Source: Actinostola sp. cb2023
Taxonomy: Eukaryota > Cnidaria > Anthozoa > Actiniaria > Actinostolidae
NCBI GenBank assembly: GCA_033675265.1
Contig: JAUJYZ010000512.1
Span: 62,001 to 126,000 of the forward strand
DNA length: 64,000 nt
Direction of reading: 5' to 3'
Of the stretch, positions 55,840-64,000 are shown piece after piece. Each line of letters begins with the position of its first letter. Within the stretch, counting starts at the first letter, position 1. Both the position numbers and the translations under genes were made by a program. Below the pieces are notes generated by a model. The model did no database searches, was not told where the DNA came from, and was given only the letters and a program-made list of their open reading frames with translations.

Positions 55840-58690
55840 GTAATGGCAAATACATCAAAATTAAAAAAACAATGCTCACCCAGCTCGTACTAGATACTGG
55901 TCAATAAGCTTTGGGTATTAAAAAAAAAACAATGACTGAACTGCTAATCGTACAATAGTAGTACTTTCATATTACAGTACAGACACTTTTAACTGTGCAA
56001 CATAATTTAGTACTAAATAGTGATAGAGTACTATTATTAATAAACAGTGATAAGTTACTGCACTCGCCACTGAGACTTGTATAAATGGAGCTCGCATATT
56101 CAATCAGCTTCCCTTAGCCATAAGGCAGATTTCTAATCTTGTGGAATTTAAGACCAAGGCCAAGTGCCATTTCAAGCGCTAGATAGATCACAGCATATAC
56201 TGTTGAATTTTGTAATTGCATATTGAATTAAATAAATAAATAATGTTTACAGTATTTTGTTTTCTATTATTAGTGTTTGCAATTAGTGTATTTTTAAAAT
56301 TTTAATCTTGACCTACATTAATTTTGTAAGAGTGAAAGCATTAATTTATATTACCATATACATTCGTTTGCAGTAACGTTGTAGTATACATTTATACAAA
56401 TATACAAATATCTAATAAGATGCAAAATGTTAGACATGCTAAAATGCAACTGTTTAAGCACAAAATAGTGCTGAAAACTATTGTGTTGTCCTTGTTGGAT
56501 GCGATAGTAATCTAAAATGATTGATGATTCTGATATATTAGAAGGAAATAAGCGATGTTTTGCACTTTGTATCTCATTAGATATCTTGTATCTCATTAGA
56601 TATTTGTATAAATGTATACTACATCCTTTCTGCAATTGAGTGTATCTGTGGCAAATATATATATTTAATACCGTATAAGCTTATATATCTTGTAACAAAA
56701 ATAAATTGGCAAAATAAAAGGTTAAAAAAGACTGAATTGTTGCATAGCTTCTGCTGCAAGAGATCTTCTGTCGTGGGGAATGTTTCCTGTAGATTTCTGG
56801 CAGAGTTTTATAATAATAATAATAATAATAATAATAACCTTTATTAACGTGTCAATTATTACACAAGTGTAAACTAATTGAGGACACCTACATTGTATCT
56901 ACCTTTCACGGGAGTAATCGTGGTGTTTCTAAAGATCTCTCAAGAAGTATAACAGAAATAACATATTTATAATGTTTAGGAACCTCTAAGACAATAATAT
57001 CAGTCGATATTTTCCCGTAGTACATGTGTGTGTACGAACGTACGCCATATAGATTTGTTATTGTTAAGAATCGATCGACCGTAAAAAGGCAATATTCATG
57101 GCTTCTGTTCAGGTCTTAAACGAGGGGACCTTAGGGGACCTTCGCAAGAATAAGCACCAACATCTACTCATATTTAAGGAAAACGGGGTATTTTCTCAAA
57201 TGATTTCAATTTCAACATGGATTTTTGATGTTTTCTGATAGATATTTGAGCATTTTCGAAGCGCTCAAAAAATTCTTAAAATGGTCGATAAAATTCAAAA
57301 ATAAATATAAAATTTATAAAAGCAACTCTGACGCTAATATTGATAGTGAACATAAATTAAGTATTAGAAAACCATTTCCTTACCTTTGCTTGGCCATTCG
57401 AATAAAAATCTCTTCGAAAACTCCAACCAAACATGAGCATCAAATCCGCCTCGACTCTGTTTTGATCATCGAGTTAATCAGTTCGCCCTAAAGCGCGCTC
57501 GCAAAGCATTAGTGGGATAGGCCTCGCATCCTCCTACTTCAGCCGAAGCAGCAGGGTTTCCCAAGGCTAGCGCGGTATTCCAGTCACTCATCTGACCTTT
57601 GACCTTCAATATCAAAATTTTACATAAAAGTCTCCTGGAGGACAATAAAAAGTTAAATGAGAATTAGTGTGTAGTCTCTTGGTCTAATTGGACCGATAAA
57701 CTTAAAGGCAAATATTATAATAACATATAGTATGATATAGAATGTTTAATAATCCAATTTATTATATGGCCGAGTTTCTTGGAGCCTGGACGCTAGCAAA
57801 TCGAGCAATCTGATTGGATGAAATCGGATATTAAGACCGTTTTTCCGGTCTAGATTCTCCGAGGAAGACCGGCTTGAAAACCGGTCCGACAGCTGATATT
57901 AATTTTGACTGAAATCATCAAAAAAGCATCACAGGAACTTATTTTAAATGGAAAGAAGTTGTCTAAGTTCGAACAGAGTCCAAAAAGTCGCCTTGTGTCG
58001 TGGTATGTAGGATTGAATGAACAACATGGAAGCCGAAAACTACTGCCAACTCAACAAGAACCCTGCATGAAGAAGGTCGCTGTTTGTACTTTCTTCTTGG
58101 AGTTCTCCCTTGAACAATTAAGAGAATAGATGGAATCGATTTGACAGTGCATTAAAGTACTAAATCCGATGGAAAATCTAAGGATAAAGTCGTCAAAATT
58201 GCTGGTTTTTCGCTCTGCAAAAAGGCTGTTGTAGCGTGTGGATGCAAAGCTGCCGAAGACTTTCAAAGACATATTTTCGTCTCTTCAAACTATTTCGTCA
58301 AAAAGTGACTTCAATTTATTCTTGGATGTGGTTTAATGGTATCTTGTAATTATCGTTGTGGCGTTTGAAGAGTTTTCACAAGGCTAAACAAAAACAAATT
58401 CGCTGAAACTGCATGATGATGAGTGACAACACGAGTGACAAGATTGGTGAAAGTAAGCGTGTTTGTGGTCTTTTCTTTACCTAAAATGACTTAAACATGG
58501 ATTGTGAATATCTTTGTGTGTATAACGGCATCTGATTTGAAATATATTTATAAAAACACGCTTTACTTCATTCAAGTTTTGATGCGGTTTAATTTACTGG
58601 ATTCGCTGAGTCAAGTAGGCTTATTTACGCACGCTTCAGGGTCAATAAAACGTTGAGCGAAAAACTCAAAATTACTTTGTTGTTCTTGTT
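55840..58690. other. AT-rich region without a confirmed gene
   Basis: Contains an (AAT)n run at 56811-56840 beside AACCTTTATTAACGTG (a reverse non-LTR-type tail). Short frames at 57225-57491, 57905-58129 (+) and 58051-58272 (-) have no recognised domain. Nothing further can be supported. Confidence 0.35.
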
Positions 58691-58699
58691 GAAATGGCC

Positions 58700-58850
58700 A
58701 TATAATAAATATCTTATTAACCGAGCGGGTCGGTCTGTACAGGAAAATCTTGACCTCGGTCGTGGTACAGACCTCGCTGCGCTCGGTCTGTACTTTCACG
58801 ACCTCGGTCAAGATTTTCCTGTACAGACCTCCCGCTCGGTTAATAAGAAC
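58700..58850. mobile_element. Foldback MITE with GACCTCGGTC core, copy 2
   Basis: CCATATAATAAA, CTTATTAACCGAGCGG, GGTCTGTACAGGAAAATCTT on the left mirror the right arm ending CCGCTCGGTTAATAAG. Relative of 26387-26537. Confidence 0.7.
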
Positions 58851-58859
58851 TAAACATCA

Positions 58860-59690
58860 ACATTTTCCCTACTCCCGAGGCTTTGAAAGTTATTTTACAA
58901 AACTTAAGTTCAAAGCTAGGTCAAGTATGATGTCACTATGGTTACCATATTAACAAAAATTTAGAAAAAGTTCATCTTGATGATGTGTCCTTAACTGTAG
59001 TCTACAGTAAAACTAGATGATATTACAGCCGTTTTAGCTTTTATGGGCGTGGTCGTCTTGGACCCATGCCTTAGTGAGGCGGGTGAAGATCTGGTGATTG
59101 ACTAAATATATTAACTCCATGGCAACCAGGCGAGAAAACCAGCAGGGCAAACATTGTAGCGTCTGCTGCAACGTCACCATGGATAACACTATTTACCCAA
59201 GCTGATGACAAGTGATCGTTGTAAGGCTGAGGGAACGGACATCCCAGACCAAGGGCTGTGCCACTGTGATTCACCCAGGAAATACTATTACGCTGGACAG
59301 GTAACGGATTAAAGGTTTCAGAGCGCTCCCATTCCGGAACTGTGTACGAAATTTTAATGCGCTTGAAAGGAGGCTGGTTTCAAACGAAAATGGGGGAAAA
59401 GTGGGACGTAAAATAACACTGAGACCGAGGGGGGCTTACTGCGTGAAGGACGGAATTGCTGGACAGGGGTAGTAGGGGAGGGGTGGAGGTATAGGAGGAC
59501 CCGGGGACCCAGTGGAAATGTTGGGTTATAATTATTATTATTATCTTATGTGATTTCTTTCTTTCTTGATATACTTCACGATTTGCTCAAGTCAGTGAAG
59601 ATTCAAACGAGAGAAAAAGAGAGGCAGGGTGAAAAAGAATAACAACAGAAATCCTAGAATAACCTGAACAGAGTGCTTGACAAGAAATTG
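58860..59690. other. No recognised gene
   Basis: Unique sequence with a purine-rich stretch (59440-59510). No frame with a known domain. Confidence 0.35.
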
Positions 59691-59699
59691 ATCTTTATT

Positions 59700-60485
59700 A
59701 CTCGGACACTTCCGGAGGAAGTCCGAGTTATAAAATGGACCTTTATTATTTTTTATTTATTTTATTTTGTCATGGCCACAGAATGAAAAAAGAATGCGAA
59801 GAATGTGATCGTATCGGTCAGGAATGTCTGTTTAAGGGTTTCGATAACTGGGGCGATGATATCCGAACACGTAATGAAGTAATTCTATGCTCAAACGGGT
59901 CAATTAGTTCGCTCTTGGGTCATCGTTTTAAAAAACTCATCGTCCCACGACTACCGACTAGAGAAGAGAAGAGAGAGAAGCAGTTGAGATCTCGAGTGTT
60001 TTTGAAAGGGCCGGTCCACGAACTCATCAATCTTGAATATAATTGTTTTTGCTAAACTGAAGAGTGTTGTATAGTGAATAGTGTTGGGTTTCATGTTTCA
60101 TAATGGAGTGCATATACGCAACAACGTCAACAAGTTTGATTGCGGCTCGGATCTTTATGGCCGGTAAAACACGGGCTTTATATTAAACACGCTCATTTCA
60201 CATACAAAAGCATACGCCGATTCGTGTGGGCCCATGCACTCTGAAAGATGTCGTTTCATTTATAACAAAAACAAACGCGCTTTCATTACAACAAACGAAA
60301 ATCTTTTATCGAACCATCTGACCATATGCATGAATATGCAACCTCAACTGAACGTTCGAAGTATGTACTGCAGACGGACGATTCGGAGATCTTTATCTAT
60401 CCTCACCGACACATAGTCTCCCTAGTCATGCAACTGTCATTGTCATTGTCATAAATGTCCGAGTGTACGCTCATTGAGCGTCTTG
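59700..60485 (+). mobile_element. Helentron-like element F
   Basis: Starts after TTATT with a hairpin of arms ACTCGGAC/GTCCGAGT (59700-59728), then TTATAAAATGGAC. Ends with ACGCTCATTGAGCGT and CTTG, followed by T. The complement of its 5' arm, GTCCGAGT, is at 60457-60464: the variant base of this copy (GGAC for GGGC) is matched at both other sites. It carries the longest family ORF (59735-60055). Confidence 0.78.
59735..60055 (+). CDS. Small ORF of element F, shared with related copies
   Basis: A 106-codon ORF whose ATG lies within the TTATAAAATG that follows the 5' hairpin. It starts with a hydrophobic stretch (MDLYYFLFILFCHG), then HRMKKECEECDRIGQECLFK and a charged part ending EKREKQLRSRVFLKG. 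Copy B encodes FGQRMKKVCDVFDRIEF at the same place and copy A FG-stop-RMTKVCDVFNRIEF; copy C keeps CDRIGQECLFQGFDW. The protein could be a small secreted or membrane-anchored peptide, or the first exon of a longer lost gene. The function is unknown. Confidence 0.4.
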   Translation: MDLYYFLFILFCHGHRMKKECEECDRIGQECLFKGFDNWGDDIRTRNEVILCSNGSISSLLGHRFKKLIVPRLPTREEKREKQLRSRVFLKGPVHELINLEYNCFC

Positions 60486-60577
60486 TTCAATAATGGACGA
60501 GACACAAAACACCCGACAAGCGAGCAGAACAGATGTTGGGGACCATACACGAAACTACCAACGATCAACCAATGCAA

Positions 60578-61010
60578 CTACTGGCCATTTGGAGGGAGCA
60601 TAAGGGGACGAGGTCCAGACTGTTGGGAATTGCGGCCACCCAACCTTCTGTAACACCTGGAGGCAATGTGGCCAGGAGAGCCACAGGCATAACAGAACAT
60701 TCGGGGTCTTCTAAAGCTAGTATAGGGACGGCCAGAGGACTGGGGCGGGAGCCCACTGAAGCTGGGGGTGGAGGCGGAGGCAGACGACTTGAAAACCTTG
60801 TCAATCTTAGACACCACTTCGAGCCCCTTGGCATATTCCCTGTCCACCAGTAGCGCGACAAAATACACCTTCAACTGCTTTTTGGGGACGGGGAGCTTCT
60901 CTCGTAGGGTGCACGCTATGGCGTCATACGTGGGCGCTTTTGCATTTAATAATGCTAATAATGCATTTCCAGCCAACTTCTCAGTGGTGGCTAGCTGCCC
61001 AGCCATATCC
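60578..61010 (-). pseudogene. gag-like fragment with CCHC zinc knuckle
   Basis: A - strand frame of about 140 codons: AGQLATTEKLAGNALLALLN, LREKLPVPKKQLKVYFVALL, then a Ser/Pro linker and FCYACGSPGHIASRCYRR, a CX2CX4HX4C knuckle that binds RNA in retroelement gag proteins. Upstream - strand frames (61010-61500) look like further broken gag (Ser/Glu/Asp-rich). No protease, RT or integrase follows to the left, where element F ends at 60485. Probably a truncated DIRS- or LTR-like element. Confidence 0.7.
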
Positions 61011-61639
61011 AGAGATCGTATTTGTCGAAGTCGTAGCTTGGACGTTGCAATCGATAATAAGTCGATTATTGACGAGAGTCGACAAAATTAACCAAATGGT
61101 CGAGATGAGAATAGAACGAAAATACATTGGGTAGCATCGGGAAAAGGTTTTCTAGTCATCGCTCTCGTTCGAGTAATTCGACTCATCACTACAATCGGAT
61201 TTTTCGAACGATTCCGAGTAACACCGAAAATGGTTTTGGGCTTCCTTTTGTGTTACACTCACTCCCACAGACAGACTTACAACACGATGACATAGTGGCT
61301 TTGCCTCCATATATGGAGGCAGCTGTAGCCACAGAAAGGAGGGCGTGAATCGATAATCTACAGGCTGCCAGCCCTTGGGTGGTAAAACGAGATGAAAATA
61401 TAAGGTAAAGCGTTTCTGCGCGGGAGATACGCGAGAAAACCCACTCAATGGATGACAGCCTGGGCGTCAGTAATCCGACTAGGGCATTAGACACCCATTC
61501 AGGCTACCATTGGAGGAAGGGAAAACCAAATAGCGCGGGAGAGAACACAAAACAAAAACTCCACAAAATGTTAGAGCAACGAAATAAACCGAAAATAAAA
61601 CGTATATGAGGAACAACAACATAACCGAATTAATCATCC

Positions 61640-61920
61640 TTGTAGCGCCCACAAAGGGCCAACAGTGGAAATACCGTAAGACACGCACAATCAATGATAT
61701 ATGAAAACGGAAAGAACAAAGGGAGACAATAACAAAGGAAGGGAAACAAAGATACAAAAAAAAATGCAGCACATTGACAAATGTCTACGCGAAAAATCAT
61801 AAATAAAACACCGAACAGTGGAAACACCGTACGGCACTCGTACACAATCGAAATATGCGAAAACGGGAGAGCACACGAAGACAATAACAAAGGAAGGGAA
61901 ACAAAGGGAGGTGTGGAGGG
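61640..61920. repeat. Diverged tandem duplication, about 165 bp
   Basis: ACAGTGGAAA.ACCGTA then a 90-bp block ending GACAATAACAAAGGAAGGGA occurs at 61655-61750 and again at 61815-61912. The open frames on the - strand here are pyrimidine-rich artefacts. Confidence 0.6.
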
Positions 61921-62249
61921 AGGGACAACCGCACGAAGAGAAACAATACAAATCTGCAAATGTCGAAAACACAAATAAGCCCCAAACCGAACAACTCAGT
62001 CGAATTTGTACCGTGTTGACAATATATAGGATGCAGAACGCTATTATAATAATAATAATAATAATAATAATAACGTTAAGGGAAATCATTGCTCAACCAA
62101 TCAGAATGCTTGGGCATGCCACGGTCACGGTACGCAAAGGGAAATATCAGGCACAAGCCATATGAAAATTTTCAATTCAACCTCATCACCGCAAACGTGC
62201 AAAACTTAAACGAGGCAAAGGGGAGGGAAACTATAAGAACTCGAAGGGA

Positions 62250-62460
62250 AACTGAGGGAAATGCAACTCCACAAACCCGGTGTCTGCAAGGCGAAGCACG
62301 CAAAGCAAAACTCACACTAGAGTTCAACACACGTGCAAAATTTCAGGGAACCGGCGAGGGAAATGCAACTCCACAAACCCGGTGTTTGTGAGGCGAAAGC
62401 ACGCAAAACAAAAACTCACTCTAGAGTTCAACATTCGTGCAAACTTTTAGGGAAATCGAA
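62250..62460. repeat. Tandem duplication of about 115 bp
   Basis: GAGGGAAATGCAACTCCACA is followed by AACCCGGTGT and then CTAGAGTTCAACA; the block occurs at 62250-62345 and 62358-62452. It is non-coding. Confidence 0.75.
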
Positions 62461-62768
62461 CGAACCAGAAAACGAACTACAAAAAGTTTATACCTGTAAG
62501 GGCACTGGAACAGGGTCTGAATTCGTAGCAGGTACTTGGTTGGGTTGAATAATCTATCAACGCCTGGGCTTATTCAACAGCAGCCGGGACAGGAACTTGT
62601 TCATCGGCCATGACTGTAAGGATAGGTAGCGTAGTGAAGGGTTCTTTCGCGAACTGGGCAGTAATTAGATGCAGAGCTCTTATTTATACTCTCGCTGCAA
62701 GGTACTGGGGCGAATAGTGAATATAAATGAGGTGACAGGCGATCGAGGGTAACAAAATAATGGCAATG

Positions 62769-62950
62769 TCAGAACAATAGGTCTTTAAGTTCCGCGCATT
62801 CCTCGCGTGAATTTATTTTGGGTTTGAGCTTCCGTGTGTAGGTGGCCTCTAGTAGGCGGAGGTTGACGGGGTCGTTCTCTCTTGAGATGATCTTGGTATT
62901 GATGTCTCTAGAGTTGACCTGACAGCTAGAGAGGTGCTTGTTGATGAGAT
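62769..62950 (-). pseudogene. C-terminal fragment of a GIY-YIG (Penelope-like) protein
   Basis: The - strand frame reads NKHLSSCQVNSRDINTKIIS, RENDPVNLRLLEATYTRKLK and PKINSREECAELKDLLF-stop. This is the end of the GIY-YIG endonuclease domain of a Penelope-like or related reverse transcriptase, where a Glu (LLEA) and Lys-Pro-x-Ile/Leu-Asn motif close the fold. The sequence differs from the neighbour at 63225 (LRPSLNIQ), so it is another subfamily. Confidence 0.65.
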
Positions 62951-62954
62951 GCTA

Positions 62955-62972
62955 ATTGACATGATAATAAAG

Positions 62973-63053
<81 letters not shown>
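62955..63053. repeat. (ATT)n microsatellite
   Basis: About 29 ATT units after GATAATAAAGGTT. A TAATAAAGG(ATT)n junction is also seen in reverse at 56811-56855, so the array may mark the 3' tail of a + strand non-LTR copy. Confidence 0.9.
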
Positions 63054-63224
63054 TAACTATGAAAATCTGCGATAAAATGTTCTTAAAATACATTATAAAA
63101 TATATAATATAGACGACGTTTCGACGTTAACTGAACGCCATTATCAAGTAAAGTAAAGTGAAAATGAAAGATAGATATATAACAATAAGAACAATAACGT
63201 AGATTATACAAAAAAGTACTAAAG
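63054..63224 (-). other. 3' UTR/terminal region of the Penelope-like element
   Basis: Non-coding sequence between the stop and the microsatellite. It includes, on the - strand, TTGATAATGG and GTCGAAACGTCGTC, in the order expected of a hammerhead ribozyme (CUGANGA ... GAAA), with a changed core. It is shared with the solo copy at 26655-26809. Confidence 0.55.
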
Positions 63225-64000
63225 TCAAACAAAGAGTTTAGCACGCACGGAGTCCGTTTGTATATTTAGACTGGGTCTCAGTTTCTTAATGAACAACATC
63301 TCGTAGATTAGACAGTCAAATTTTCCTTTGCACTTCTTGAGAATGTGGAACTGTGATTGGTCGACATCGGTGTGGCTGCCATGTGCTGCTTGGAAGTGTT
63401 TACCAATGGTGGAATGCTTATGCTCAGCTACTCGTTGGTAAAGGTGTCTAGTGGTATAACCAACATAATCTGCATCGCACAGATCACATACAAATTTATA
63501 GACAACACATTGTTGGTTAATGATAGACGGCTTTACTTCTCTAGCTTTCAGATCGTGTTCTAGTTTCTTGGATGTGAAGACAGGCTGTAAGGACAAATCG
63601 ATCTTGTTTCCTAAGTCACGCATTTTCCTCTTCACTGTGTTAGCTGAATATTGATCTTTGAATGGTAAAACAATCCTGACAATACGTTCATTAGTTTTCT
63701 CTTGTGCTTGATGGGCTGGAGTATTTTGATTACCACTGATAAACTTGTTTACGGTCGCGTTTATCAAGCTGATCGGGTAATCAAGTCTAATAAAGATAGA
63801 TCGTAGTTTAGAGCATTCTTGGTTAAACGCGTCTAGTGTTGAAGACAGAGCTTGGGCACGATGTAACATGGTGGTAATAAGGCACTGTTTATATCGTTTG
63901 TCTACATGGCTCTGGAAGTGTAGTAACAATCCAGTATTTGTAGGTTTCCTGTAAACCTGCGTTTCCAGTTTGTTACCTTTCTTGATTATCTCCATGCCGA
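63225..64000 (-). CDS. Penelope-like element: RT C-terminus and GIY-YIG endonuclease, partial
   Basis: 256 codons, open at the window edge. The first part continues a reverse transcriptase (LETQVYRKPTNTGLLLHFQS, then HRAQALSSTLDAFNQEC). It is followed by VKPSIINQQCVVYKFVCDLC with DADYVGYTTRHLYQRVAEHK, a GIY-YIG nuclease in the Penelope form (VYK..C..C...YVG.T.R.L..R..EH), and ends FDCLIYEMLFIKKLRPSLNI before the stop. Penelope-like elements use RT plus GIY-YIG to copy into nicked DNA. The frame is intact to the window end, so the copy may be recent. The downstream 150 bp (63054-63199) are repeated at 26655-26809. Confidence 0.9.
   Translation of the reverse strand, partial: GMEIIKKGNKLETQVYRKPTNTGLLLHFQSHVDKRYKQCLITTMLHRAQALSSTLDAFNQECSKLRSIFIRLDYPISLINATVNKFISGNQNTPAHQAQEKTNERIVRIVLPFKDQYSANTVKRKMRDLGNKIDLSLQPVFTSKKLEHDLKAREVKPSIINQQCVVYKFVCDLCDADYVGYTTRHLYQRVAEHKHSTIGKHFQAAHGSHTDVDQSQFHILKKCKGKFDCLIYEMLFIKKLRPSLNIQTDSVRAKLFV

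Noticed and set aside
61479..62089. Long hydrophobic - strand ORFs (up to 132 codons)
   Set aside because: They arise from A-rich + strand sequence that is tandemly duplicated; composition is Phe/Leu/Cys only and no domain is seen.

Overview
This window is genomic DNA from an animal, not a microbe. It is about 35-40% GC, with spliced genes, canonical GT-AG introns, AATAAA signals and a very high load of transposon debris. The mix of Ty3/Gypsy, DIRS-like, Crypton-like, Penelope-like, piggyBac, non-LTR and Helentron-like elements plus many short inverted-repeat elements suggests a marine invertebrate. My best guess is a cnidarian such as a coral or anemone, with a sponge or other invertebrate possible. 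The species cannot be named from sequence alone.

Two host genes can be read with confidence, both on the + strand. (1) 9210-10932: the last four coding exons of a monocarboxylate-transporter-like (SLC16/MFS) gene, ending with a stop codon and a poly(A) signal; the first exon(s) are not recognised here. (2) 28144-51232: ten consecutive coding exons, all in matching phase, of a gene whose central coiled coil resembles INO80 complex subunit E. It has about 120 extra N-terminal residues, and its 3' end is not identified in the window. Its introns hold most of the repeats: a piggyBac shell, Helentron-like elements, an 18-bp satellite (2 kb), a 63-bp satellite that resembles the gene's own splice acceptor, a Gypsy element, a non-LTR fragment and several MITEs. 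A possible terminal exon of an unrecognised - strand gene is at 55410-55837.

Region by region. 1-9200: nested MITEs and Helentron-like elements A, B and C. 9210-11170: transporter gene. 11250-13266: a minisatellite with a 771-bp inverted-repeat element inserted in it. 14600-17650: decayed DIRS-like/LTR pol remains. 19424-20894: Crypton-type tyrosine recombinase, - strand. 21100-27750: MITEs, a non-LTR tail, a Penelope 3' end and a Gypsy integrase fragment. 28144-51232: the INO80E-like gene. 52229-53000: a second, unrelated and broken tyrosine recombinase. 53083-53945: an inverted-repeat element carrying a small ORF. 59700-60485: Helentron-like element F with a small ORF. 60578-61010: zinc-knuckle gag fragment. 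62769-64000: two Penelope/GIY-YIG pieces, the second running off the window.

The most interesting signal is a family of six dispersed elements (A-F). Each begins with a hairpin at a T-T target and ends with a second hairpin plus CTTG or CTAG. In all five copies with both ends, the 8-11 nt sequence of the 5' hairpin arm is matched by a complementary copy just before the 3' hairpin, and the sequences co-vary between copies. At least two copies also show related short ORFs starting beside the 5' hairpin.
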